Position numbers and translations under genes: made by a program. A DNA stretch of 64,000 bases. It comes from ZC4RG30 sp965652645 (GTDB lineage Bacteria > Pseudomonadota > Gammaproteobacteria > Steroidobacterales > Steroidobacteraceae). Below, in pieces: positions 32,248-39,448 of this stretch (positions are counted from its first letter, which is position 1; each line of letters starts with the position of its first letter). The stretch is taken from NCBI GenBank assembly GCA_965652645.1, contig CBFGXE010000006.1:57706-121705 (forward strand). The letters run 5' to 3'. The notes under the pieces are model-generated. The model was given only the letters and a program-made list of their open reading frames with translations. It had not been told where the DNA came from and ran no database searches.

Positions 32248-32712
32248 TCAGGTCGGCTTGGCCACCATGAGGTAGAACACCACCAGCATGGCGGTGAAGG
32301 CGGGATAACCGAGCAGCTCCCAGCGGCGCGCGAGCGTCCAGTATTCCCGCGGCAGGGGACTGCCCTGCCTGCGCGCCGCATCTGCCAGCCGCGCCATGCG
32401 GACCTGCAGGAAGAGGACCGGAATCCAGCAGGCTCCGGCGAGCAGGAAGAGGGCGATCGAGCCAAGGAGCCACGGGGCGGTGAGGGGCCAGCCGGCCTTC
32501 TGCATCATCAGGGCACCGGTCACCGGCTGGATGATGGCCGCGGGAGTCGTGAAGTACCAGTCGGCCCGTACCACCAGGTTTCCCACCACGCTGATGGCTT
32601 CGATCGAATCCGAGCGGTTCGCGAAGAAGAGGTAGAACGCGGAACCGAACCCGGTGCCCACGAGCAATACGGACGAAACCACGTGGATGGCCTTCAGCGC
32701 GAGGTAGTCCAC
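32248..32712 (-). CDS. DUF2269 family membrane protein
   Basis: 154 residues, GTG start at 32712 preceded by GGAGAG and overlapping the end of the SDR-DoxX gene by 19 bp. Four hydrophobic helices: AIHVVSSVLLVGTGFGSAFYLFF, a second near TTPAAIIQPVTGALMMQ, LLGSIALFLLAGACWIPVLFLQV and YPAFTAMLVVFYLMVA. The His near the N-terminus and VLLVGTGFG pattern match DUF2269 (YwcD-like predicted integral membrane proteins). Function unknown. Last gene of a coupled three-gene operon with a GbsR-type regulator. Confidence 0.75.
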   Translation of the reverse strand: MDYLALKAIHVVSSVLLVGTGFGSAFYLFFANRSDSIEAISVVGNLVVRADWYFTTPAAIIQPVTGALMMQKAGWPLTAPWLLGSIALFLLAGACWIPVLFLQVRMARLADAARRQGSPLPREYWTLARRWELLGYPAFTAMLVVFYLMVAKPT

Positions 32713-33965
32713 CGCGGCTCTCCAGCCATCAGCACCACGAGGATGGCCAATATCGGCAGGTTCTTCACGATCGGGCCGAAGGGATGTGAAAGCCATTCCG
32801 GCAGGGCAATGGCGATGATGGCGGAGTACGCCAGGACCAGCAGGGCCTGTGCCACCCAGGTGGAGCGGCGGGGGCGGACCAGGGTGGCGACGCCGAGCAG
32901 GAAGTCGAGCGCAGCTGACCCATGCAATGCCAGCACCCCGGCGGTCCCGGTGAGGCCGGCACGGGCCAGCATCGCCAGGCTGTCGGCCCTGGGATGGATG
33001 AAGATGGTGACCAGTGCCGCGATGAACCATACGGCGGCCAACGACAGGCGCAGCAGGGGAAATTGCCATTCGCGCAACGCGCGTGAAGCCAGGCGTTCCG
33101 CGTCATCGCCACGGATGAAGCCTGCCAGCCCGCGCGGTGCCCGTCCCAGCAGGCGCTCGAAGCCGGTCGTATCACCCGCGCTGCCCTGCTGCAGCATGCG
33201 CCAGGTTTCCGGATTCAGCGGCAGCCCCGGGACCAGGCCGGCGATCCGCGCGGTGATCGCCATCACCGGACGGGGAATCGACAGCCACAGCGCGGGTCCG
33301 AGTCCGAAAGCTTCCCGATAGCGCGAAATCATCTCCCGCAGGGTATGCGAGGTGGCGCCAGCACAGTCCACGCACTGCCGGGGCGCCGTGCGCGGATCAA
33401 GCGCCGCAACTACTGCGGCCGCCAGGTCGTCGATGTGCACCGGCTGGAAGCGGGCCGCCGCAGGGAGCGAGGGCAGGGCGATGACAGGCAGGCTGGCGAG
33501 GCGGCGGAAGGCGGCAGCTGATGCGCCATTCTCGCCATAGACCAGCGACGGGCGCAGGATCTGCCATTCCACCGGCAGGCGCATCAGCGCGGCATCGGCG
33601 GCAGCCTTGGTGCGGAAGTAGGCGGTGTCACCGGAGTCAGCACCCAGTGCCGAAACCTGCACCACCCGCCGCACTCCTGCCGCGGCGCAGGCCTGGAACA
33701 GCGCAATGGGCGCGCGCTGGTGCAGGTCGAGGAAGCTCGAGCCTGCCCTTTCGGCAATGATGCCGATGGCATTGACCACCGCGTGCACACCCGCGAGACG
33801 CGGCAGCCAGGTGGCCGGATCTGTGTCGGTGCTGTAGTCGATGGTGATGTCGCCGGCACCAGCAGGCCTGCGCACGCCGCGGATGACCTCGTGCCCGGCA
33901 CCGCGCAGGGCCTGCACGAGCGCGCTGCCGATGAAACCCGAAGCGCCACATACCAGCACCTTCAT
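32694..33965 (-). CDS. Atypical SDR (NmrA-like) fused to DoxX-like membrane domain
   Basis: 423 residues. N-terminal 1 to about 290 is an atypical short-chain dehydrogenase: MKVLVCGASGFIGSALVQAL (NAD(P) site), AVVNAIGII, VQVSALGADSGDTAYFRTKAAADAAL, LRPSLVYGENG. Residues about 300-423 form four transmembrane helices of DoxX type (LLRLSLAAVWFIAALVTIF, ALDFLLGVATL, LLVLAYSAIIAIALP, NLPILAILVVLMAG). Such fusions are known in proteobacteria; the SDR part may reduce a quinone-like or sugar-nucleotide substrate at the membrane. The start overlaps the stop of the GbsR-type gene (4 bp) and the end overlaps the DUF2269 gene. Confidence 0.87.
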   Translation of the reverse strand: MKVLVCGASGFIGSALVQALRGAGHEVIRGVRRPAGAGDITIDYSTDTDPATWLPRLAGVHAVVNAIGIIAERAGSSFLDLHQRAPIALFQACAAAGVRRVVQVSALGADSGDTAYFRTKAAADAALMRLPVEWQILRPSLVYGENGASAAAFRRLASLPVIALPSLPAAARFQPVHIDDLAAAVVAALDPRTAPRQCVDCAGATSHTLREMISRYREAFGLGPALWLSIPRPVMAITARIAGLVPGLPLNPETWRMLQQGSAGDTTGFERLLGRAPRGLAGFIRGDDAERLASRALREWQFPLLRLSLAAVWFIAALVTIFIHPRADSLAMLARAGLTGTAGVLALHGSAALDFLLGVATLVRPRRSTWVAQALLVLAYSAIIAIALPEWLSHPFGPIVKNLPILAILVVLMAGEPRWTTSR

Positions 33966-34498
33966 GCGGGCTTTCCCTTGCCGCGCACCGCGCGGCTGAT
34001 CTTTGCGGTGAGGCCCAGCGTGCGCATCAGCGTTTCAGGGCGCATGCGCAGCATCTCGTCGGCCAGCGTGCTCATGGTTTCCAGGAAATGCAGCGTCTCT
34101 TCGACGCGGTGCCGTGCGCCCCGGGGTTCACGTGCCGCGACCGCAGTGGCCAGGCATTCCCGCAGTGCCTCCATGGTGGGATCGATTTCCCGCTGGCGGC
34201 GGCCGGCCACGATGAGCTTGAACAGCTCCCATACGTCGGTGGAGGTTTCAAAGTGGTCGCGCCGGTCGCCTCGCACGTGCACCACGCGCACCAGGTTCCA
34301 GGCCTGCAGCTCCTTCAGGCTGTTGCTCACGTTGGAGCGGGCCACGCCCAGCGTCCGCGTGATGTCTTCGGCATGCAGCGGCCGGGCGGTGATGTAGAGG
34401 AGGGCATGGATCTGGGCCACGGTGCGGTTCACGCCCCAGCGAGAGCCCATCTCGCCCCAGTGGAGCACGAAACGCTCGGTGATGCCGGCCAGTTCCAT
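33962..34498 (-). CDS. GbsR/MarR-type transcriptional regulator
   Basis: 178 residues. Winged helix at about 25-95: NRTVAQIHALLYITARPLHAEDITRTLGVARSNVSNSLKELQAWNLVRVVHVRGDRRDHFET is the region, with ITRTLGVARSNVSNSLKEL as recognition helices. A helical C-terminal part follows (dimerisation). The pattern matches the GbsR branch of MarR regulators. It begins the operon with SDR-DoxX and DUF2269 and probably regulates itself through an inverted repeat at 34522-34541. No clear Shine-Dalgarno sequence precedes its ATG. Confidence 0.88.
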   Translation of the reverse strand: MELAGITERFVLHWGEMGSRWGVNRTVAQIHALLYITARPLHAEDITRTLGVARSNVSNSLKELQAWNLVRVVHVRGDRRDHFETSTDVWELFKLIVAGRRQREIDPTMEALRECLATAVAAREPRGARHRVEETLHFLETMSTLADEMLRMRPETLMRTLGLTAKISRAVRGKGKPA

Positions 34499-34521
34499 GG
34501 CTTCATTCTGACGTTTCGGTA

Positions 34522-34541
34522 ATTTCTGTCAAGAGAGAAAT
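34522..34541. promoter_or_regulatory. Candidate GbsR operator over a consensus -35
   Basis: Inverted repeat ATTTCT-N8-AGAAAT, 23 bp upstream of the regulator ATG. On the minus strand a perfect TTGACA (complement of 34527-34532) lies in the spacer, so a bound repressor would block the promoter. The matching -10 would fall at about 34504-34509 (AGAATG, poor), close to the ATG, which could give a very short leader. Confidence 0.5.
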
Positions 34542-34648
34542 AGTTCCGGTGCGTGGGGCGATTCCTACCGCGCATGCCGCCACTCCGGGCTGGCCGGCGG
34601 GAGGGGAAGGCCTACCTTGGTGGCCTCCCGGGACACCAAGGAGCCGCC

Positions 34649-34849
34649 ATGGCCAATCGCGACCGTACCGATCCTCTTCGCAGTGCACAGCAGCAGATCT
34701 TTCGCGGCATCGATGAAAGCCGCGGCAGCCTGCTGAATTCCGACGGTGGCCGCCGGGGCAGCGACGTGGGCAATACCAAGCCGTTCACCCGGACGGAAAA
34801 GGGCCGGGAACTCGACCCTGCGGAACGACCGGCGCCGGAGAAGCGCTGA
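34649..34849 (+). CDS. Small hydrophilic protein, unknown
   Basis: 66 residues, ATG at 34649 with AAGGAG 6 bases upstream. The sequence is highly polar and low in hydrophobics (MANRDRTDPLRSAQQQIF, later TRTEKGRELDPAERPAPEKR), suggesting a disordered or nucleic-acid-associated protein. I do not recognise a family. It is transcribed away from the GbsR operon, toward the KTSC and ligase genes. The strong ribosome site supports translation. A short hairpin (CATGCC-GGGAA-GGCATG, from about 34853) follows the stop. Confidence 0.55.
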   Translation: MANRDRTDPLRSAQQQIFRGIDESRGSLLNSDGGRRGSDVGNTKPFTRTEKGRELDPAERPAPEKR

Positions 34850-34950
34850 CGCATGCCGGGAAGGCATGGACGCGCGGGTAGGCCGCTGCCTACACCGATG
34901 CGCAACTTGAGGCTACAGCGACCGGCCTGCCGGCATCGTAGCGTCAAGCC

Positions 34951-35247
34951 ATGCCTTCCACGGTGATCCGTTCCTTCAAATATCACCTCGAGACCAGGCG
35001 CCTGGTCATCGTGTTCCAGACCGGTCGCCGCTACGCCTACTACGACGTACCAGTGGAGGTCCATGAATCGATGCAGGCCGCCCGCTCGCGGGGCGTGTTC
35101 TTCAACGAACGCATCCGCGACCGTTATTCCTATTCGCGCCTGGAGGATGTCGAAGCGGGATCCTCGACAGCAGGGCCTGGCCCGAAACCGGAGCTGGGCG
35201 GGCGGTTGATGTCATGGTTGCGGCCCGTGCACTGGAGCCAGGACTGA
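34951..35247 (+). CDS. KTSC domain protein
   Basis: 98 residues. The first 65 match the KTSC domain: VIRSFKYHLETRRLVIVFQTGRRYAYYDVPVEVHESMQAARSRGVFFNERIRDRYSYSRL. KTSC domains are short beta-rich modules sometimes linked to lysyl-tRNA synthetase or nucleic-acid proteins; function is not established. The C-terminal 30 residues are a Gly/Pro linker and a WLRPVHW tail. The 3' end overlaps the DNA ligase gene by 34 bp, so the two are probably co-expressed. Confidence 0.82.
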   Translation: MPSTVIRSFKYHLETRRLVIVFQTGRRYAYYDVPVEVHESMQAARSRGVFFNERIRDRYSYSRLEDVEAGSSTAGPGPKPELGGRLMSWLRPVHWSQD

Positions 35248-36782
35248 CGCTGCGCCGGGTGGCGGAGACTTCGCGCCTCCTCGCCGCAAGTCCATCACGA
35301 CGGGCAAAGGTGCAGGCACTTGCCGGGTGCCTTGCGGCGCTGTCGCCACGGGAAATTGCAATCGCCGTGTCCTGGCTCTCCGGAGTGCTGCCGCAGGGGC
35401 GGATGGGCCTGCGCCGCACTACTTTGCAGGCGGCTGCATCCCGGCCCCCCTCGGCAGTGCCGCATCTCACGCTCGCCGCCGTGGACAATCTCCTGCAGTC
35501 AGTGGAGGCAATGCGCGGCGCGGGATCGGCCGCGGGGCGCGAGGCATTGCTGGCCAGGTTGTTTTCTGCCGCCACCGCGGAAGAGCAGGATTTCCTGCTG
35601 CGCCTGTTCTGTGGCGAACTGCGCCAGGGAGCGCTGGACGGGCTGATGGTCGATGCCATCGCCGCCGCGGCGCAGCTGCCGGTGACCCGTGTGCGCGGGG
35701 CCGCGATGTACGCACCGTCCCTCGGCAACCTGGCCACCGCGGTCCTGACGGAAGGAGAGGCAGGTCTCGCCCGCTTCCGCATGCGGATGTTCGACCCGGT
35801 GTCCCCCATGCTGGCGCAGAGCGCCGCCGACGTGGCCGAGGCGCTGGCAGACCTGCCGTCGCCGGTGCAGTTCGAGTGGAAGATGGATGGCGCGCGCATC
35901 CAGGTGCACAAGCAGGGGCCGGAAGTGCGCATCTTCACCCGCGCCCTCAATGAGATGGGTGAGGCCATTCCCGAGATCATCGCGGCTGCACGTGCCCTGC
36001 CCGTCGAAGAAGTTGTGCTGGATGGCGAGGCGCTGAGCCACGCCGAGGACGGTCGTCCCCACTCCTTCCAGGTCACCATGCGGCGTTTCGGGCGGCGGCT
36101 CAACGTCGAGTCGTTGCTGCACGAGCTGCCGATGCGCGCGTATTACTTCGATTGCCTGCTGCTGGACGGCGAAGTGCTGGCGGAGCGGCCGATGAGCGAG
36201 CGCATGCAGGCACTGGATCGGGCGGTGCCCCTGGAGGCACGCATCCCGCGGCTGGTCACGGATGACGTAGCGGCCGCCAGCGAGTTCTACGAGGCGGCAC
36301 TGCTCGCGGGCCACGAGGGCGTGATGGCCAAGTCGCTGGCCGCGCCATATGAGGCCGGCAACCGCGGCGCAAGCTGGCTGAAGATCAAGCGGGCCCATAC
36401 GCTGGACCTGGTGGTGCTGGCGGCCGAATGGGGCAGTGGCCGCCGCGCGGGCTGGCTGTCGAACCTGCACCTGGGCGCGCTGGATCCATCCAGCGGCGAG
36501 TATGTGATGCTGGGCAAGACGTTCAAGGGACTCACGGATGCGATGCTGGCATGGCAGACCGCCCGGTTCCTGGCGCTCGAGATCCGCCGCGACGCGTCAA
36601 CTGTATATGTGCGGCCGGAGCTGGTGGTGGAGATCGCCTTCAGCGACCTGATGGCCAGCCCGCGTTATCCGGGCGGACTGGCCTTGCGGCTGGCGCGCGT
36701 GAAGCGCTACCGCGAGGACAAGACCGTGACCGAGGCCGATACCCTGGAAACGGTGCGCCGCATCCACGCGGCGCAGGGCTGA
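35214..36782 (+). CDS. ATP-dependent DNA ligase (archaeal/LigB type)
   Basis: 522 residues. An N-terminal helical DNA-binding domain (about 1-190, with FLLRLFCGELRQGALDGLMVDAI) precedes the nucleotidyltransferase domain: EWKMDGARIQVH holds the adenylated lysine K223, followed by RIFTRALNEM, VLDGEAL, YYFDCLLLDGE, HEGVMAKSLAAPYEAG and WLKIKR. A C-terminal OB-fold follows (VVLAAEWGSGRRAGWLSNLHLGA). The domain layout is that of archaeal/eukaryotic ligase I-like enzymes, distinct from NAD-dependent LigA and from LigD. It seals nicks using ATP and in bacteria usually serves repair. No Ku or LigD gene is nearby. Start is inside the KTSC gene. Confidence 0.92.
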   Translation: MVAARALEPGLTLRRVAETSRLLAASPSRRAKVQALAGCLAALSPREIAIAVSWLSGVLPQGRMGLRRTTLQAAASRPPSAVPHLTLAAVDNLLQSVEAMRGAGSAAGREALLARLFSAATAEEQDFLLRLFCGELRQGALDGLMVDAIAAAAQLPVTRVRGAAMYAPSLGNLATAVLTEGEAGLARFRMRMFDPVSPMLAQSAADVAEALADLPSPVQFEWKMDGARIQVHKQGPEVRIFTRALNEMGEAIPEIIAAARALPVEEVVLDGEALSHAEDGRPHSFQVTMRRFGRRLNVESLLHELPMRAYYFDCLLLDGEVLAERPMSERMQALDRAVPLEARIPRLVTDDVAAASEFYEAALLAGHEGVMAKSLAAPYEAGNRGASWLKIKRAHTLDLVVLAAEWGSGRRAGWLSNLHLGALDPSSGEYVMLGKTFKGLTDAMLAWQTARFLALEIRRDASTVYVRPELVVEIAFSDLMASPRYPGGLALRLARVKRYREDKTVTEADTLETVRRIHAAQG

Positions 36783-36795
36783 GGTTGCAGCACGC

Positions 36796-37719
36796 TCAGC
36801 GCACGGGGAACAGCATCACGAAGCCGCGCCCGTCAGGCGTGAGGTCGTACTGGCGGCGCACCTCGCCCTGCTGGAAGCCCCTGATCGGAAGCGCCCTGGC
36901 TTCGCCGCCGCGGATCTCGCCGCCGGCGACCTGCACATCCACCTGGAACAGCTGGCCCGAGGCATCATCGAAATAGACCTTCGATCCATCCGGCGCCCAC
37001 TGCGGATGCCGGCCGCCCTGGCGCGTGAGCTGGAAACGCTTGCCGGTTTGCGGCAGCGGCTCCACCCAGACTTCCTGGCGTCCGGTCTCGGTGGACGCAT
37101 AGGCGATCCACTTGCCATCGGGGGAAACCTGCGGGCTGTGCTGCGCGCTGCCGGGCAGGTCGATGAGGCGGGTGACCTTCCTGGTTTCCAGGTCGAGCAT
37201 CGAGATGCCGTAGTCGCCCTCGCCCGCCAGGGTGGTGAAGATGATCTGGTCATTTTCACGCCAGCCTTCCGCCGCGCGGCCGTCCACCAGGTAGATGGGC
37301 TGGATGCCGCCATCAGACCGTTGCCAGAAAAGTGCGTCGGACCCATTGCCCTGCGCCACGAAGGCCACGCGGTCGCCCTCGGGCGACCACACGGCGCCCG
37401 AGTTGCTCCGCGCGATGACGGTGACCTTCAGCGGCAGCTTGTCTTCCAGCTTGTCGAGCGGGGCCACGTAGATGCGCGTGACATCGAACTCCTCTGCGGA
37501 AGCCGCCTTGTCGAATTGCTCGAAGGCCACGCGCCGGCCATCCGGCGACACGCGCGGGGAGACGGCGGTGGCAGGCACCGTGCCCAGCACCTTCTTCTGG
37601 CCCTGCAGGTCGACCAGTGCAAGTTCAAGACCGGGGGCGGGGGGAGTCGGCTGCGCGGCGTGTGCGATGCCGGCAACGGCAATGGCGGCAGCGGCGGCAA
37701 GCAAACGGAACCTGTTCAT
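36796..37719 (-). CDS. Secreted TolB-like PD40 propeller protein
   Basis: 307 residues from the ATG at 37719, which opens a signal peptide (MNRFRLLAAAAAIAVAGIAHA). About five PD40 blades: VSPRVSPDGRRVAFEQF, GAVWSPEGDRVAFVAQG, SPQVSPDGKWIAYASTETGRQEVWVEPL, PQWAPDGSKVYFDDASGQLFQVDV. Periplasmic, non-enzymatic as far as can be seen. The last blade (RRQYDLTPDGRGFVMLFPV) resembles those following protein kinase or peptidase modules, but no such module is present. Convergent with the DNA ligase; stops are 13 bp apart. Confidence 0.82.
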   Translation of the reverse strand: MNRFRLLAAAAAIAVAGIAHAAQPTPPAPGLELALVDLQGQKKVLGTVPATAVSPRVSPDGRRVAFEQFDKAASAEEFDVTRIYVAPLDKLEDKLPLKVTVIARSNSGAVWSPEGDRVAFVAQGNGSDALFWQRSDGGIQPIYLVDGRAAEGWRENDQIIFTTLAGEGDYGISMLDLETRKVTRLIDLPGSAQHSPQVSPDGKWIAYASTETGRQEVWVEPLPQTGKRFQLTRQGGRHPQWAPDGSKVYFDDASGQLFQVDVQVAGGEIRGGEARALPIRGFQQGEVRRQYDLTPDGRGFVMLFPVR

Positions 37720-37786
37720 CAAGCAACTCCCACGGAATGCGGCAAGCATAGCGGCACGGCTGTCCAACACCAACCACGCAGGCCGG

Positions 37787-38194
37787 TCAGCCCTGTTGTC
37801 GACGCAGCCGGTCAAGCTGGCGCCGCTCGCGCTTGTCGGGACGATGGTCCGGCTGGGGACGGGCCAGCGCCGCAAGCCGGCGCTGTTCGCGGTGCCCGGC
37901 ATTGCGCGCGATGCTTGGTTCGGTTTCCGCATAGCAGGCCTGCGCCTGCGGCGCGGAGCCGCGACGGGGAGGCAGGGCCAGAACCTGCACTTCGATGGCG
38001 CGGTCCGGCAAGGTGACGCTGACGAGCTGGCCGGCCCGCACTTCATGCGCCGGCTTCACGCGTTCGCCATCCAGCTTCACGCGGCCGCCGGCGACGGCCT
38101 CCGCAGCCAGGCTGCGCGTCTTGAACAGGCGCACATGCCACAGCCACTTGTCGATGCGGTGGCGGTTCTCCTGCGAACTGGTGTCCGGGACCAT
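37787..38194 (-). CDS. hslR: Hsp15-type S4 RNA-binding protein
   Basis: 135 residues. The first 60 form an S4 domain: RIDKWLWHVRLFKTRSLAAEAVAGGRVKLDGERVKPAHEVRAGQLVSV, the characteristic Hsp15 opening. In Escherichia coli the protein binds the 50S subunit carrying a stalled nascent chain and helps to recycle it. The C-terminal third is rich in Arg, Gln and Pro, as usual for the family. Sits in a minus-strand group with a small unknown gene and a TolB-like gene. Confidence 0.85.
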   Translation of the reverse strand: MVPDTSSQENRHRIDKWLWHVRLFKTRSLAAEAVAGGRVKLDGERVKPAHEVRAGQLVSVTLPDRAIEVQVLALPPRRGSAPQAQACYAETEPSIARNAGHREQRRLAALARPQPDHRPDKRERRQLDRLRRQQG

Positions 38195-38222
38195 GGACGG
38201 GATTGCCGCCGGGAACCTTCAA

Positions 38223-38411
38223 TCAGTGCATCGTGACGCCAGGGGAAAACATCAGGATGCGCCGGGGTGCATCCGTGTGTTCGTTCATGTATTCGAACAT
38301 GGCCGTATAGGCTTTCTCGAATTCCGCCTGCGCCACGGCAAGGTTGGTTTCTGCGCGTCGGAAATCGGCCTCCAGCCCCGCCAGCAGCTTCTTGCGTTCT
38401 GAATCACTCAT
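38223..38411 (-). CDS. Small alpha-helical protein, unknown
   Basis: 62 residues, ATG at 38411 with GGAGG nearby. The sequence SDSERKKLLAGLEADFRRAETNLAVAQAEFEKAYTAMFEYMNEH predicts one amphipathic helix or coiled coil, followed by a short tail. I do not recognise a family. It lies 28 bp before hslR and 156 bp after slyX on the same strand. The good ribosome site and compact neighbours support a real gene. Confidence 0.55.
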   Translation of the reverse strand: MSDSERKKLLAGLEADFRRAETNLAVAQAEFEKAYTAMFEYMNEHTDAPRRILMFSPGVTMH

Positions 38412-38567
38412 GGCGCACCTCCTGGGGGTTTGAGGGGAATCTGGGGGCGGAAGCCTTGAATTCAAGCCTTCCGCTGCCCTGGGCAATGTCTGCAGCCTCC
38501 CTGGCCTTCCTTGAAGTATTTCTGGGGGTTGCCCCGCCAGAAGTCAACCAGCCATACCCCGAGACGA

Positions 38568-38774
38568 TCAGTAGTGCGGCGGCTTTTCCTGCTCGGGCGT
38601 GTATTCCGTTGCCGGCTGCGACTGCGCGGCCTCGAAACGGCTCGTAAGGGTGGCCAGCTGTTCACGCAGCGCCTCGATCTCCTGCCGCCTGCGGAAGACC
38701 TCGTCGCTGAGCTCGGCATTGGCCTGCTCGAGGAAGGCCACCTTGATCTCAAGCTGTTCCAGTCGCTGTTCCAT
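38568..38774 (-). CDS. slyX: SlyX family protein
   Basis: 68 residues: MEQRLEQLEIKVAFLEQANAELSDEVFRRRQEIEALREQLATL is a coiled coil with heptad leucines, followed by a polar tail ending PPHY, the classic SlyX ending. Found beside fkpA/slyD in enterics; the molecular function is unknown. First gene of the leftward group. The 172-bp divergent gap to 38947 shows no recognised element. Confidence 0.85.
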   Translation of the reverse strand: MEQRLEQLEIKVAFLEQANAELSDEVFRRRQEIEALREQLATLTSRFEAAQSQPATEYTPEQEKPPHY

Positions 38775-38946
38775 GCCGTCCGGATGTTAGCCCATTGCGG
38801 GGCGGGGGACGCCTGCGCGCCGCTGTCAGCGCGTTCCTACGGGCTGCTTGGGGTCCGGCTGCGCGATCGGACGACGCCCGCTGTCTAGTCTTGGTGAAGG
38901 TGGCCAGGGATGGCCGCCCTTGCCCCAACAGGATGCAGGAGGTTGC

Positions 38947-39408
38947 ATGGGTCGTGCATCACGCGAGCTGGATGTACTCACCGAACTGCTCGAGGTCACG
39001 CTCGACAGCGTCGCGGGCTACCGCGAGGCGGCGGCGCTGTCCGACAACACGGGGCTGCAGCAGCATTTCCTGAGGCGTGCCGGGGATCGGGAGCGGATCG
39101 CCGAACGCATCAGCGGGTTGATCACGGGCCTGGGCGGCCAGCCCGCCAAGGAAGGCACGACGCTGGGCTCCGCCCATCGCAGCTTCATGAACCTGCGCAG
39201 CCGCTTCACGCCGGACAACCGCGCGATGTTGAAAGAAGTCGCCCGCGGCGAACACTTCCTGCGCAGCTGCTATGAGGACGTGCTGCAAGACAATGTACTT
39301 TCGCCACGCGCCCATGACGCCGTGCGCGTCGCCTATGGCTCCGTGTGGTCGGGCGAGCAGGACGTGACGGGAACGATCCGCTATGGCCTAAGACCGCAGG
39401 CCATGTGA
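38947..39408 (+). CDS. DUF2383/PA2169-type four-helix bundle protein
   Basis: 153 residues; ATG at 38947 with AGGAGG. Helical throughout with the ferritin-like pattern of this family: ELDVLTELLEVTLDSVAGYREAAALSD, FLRRAGDRERIAERISGLITGLGGQPAKEGTTLGSAHRSFMNLRS, MLKEVARGEHFLRSCYEDVLQD. Members are stress-associated, ferritin-like proteins of unknown role. It precedes the glycogen/trehalose operon by 40 bp, consistent with a shared osmotic- or desiccation-stress programme (inference). Confidence 0.85.
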   Translation: MGRASRELDVLTELLEVTLDSVAGYREAAALSDNTGLQQHFLRRAGDRERIAERISGLITGLGGQPAKEGTTLGSAHRSFMNLRSRFTPDNRAMLKEVARGEHFLRSCYEDVLQDNVLSPRAHDAVRVAYGSVWSGEQDVTGTIRYGLRPQAM

Positions 39409-39448
39409 TGGACAGGCCGGGTTCCGCTGCCACGGGGGACCATGCGCC

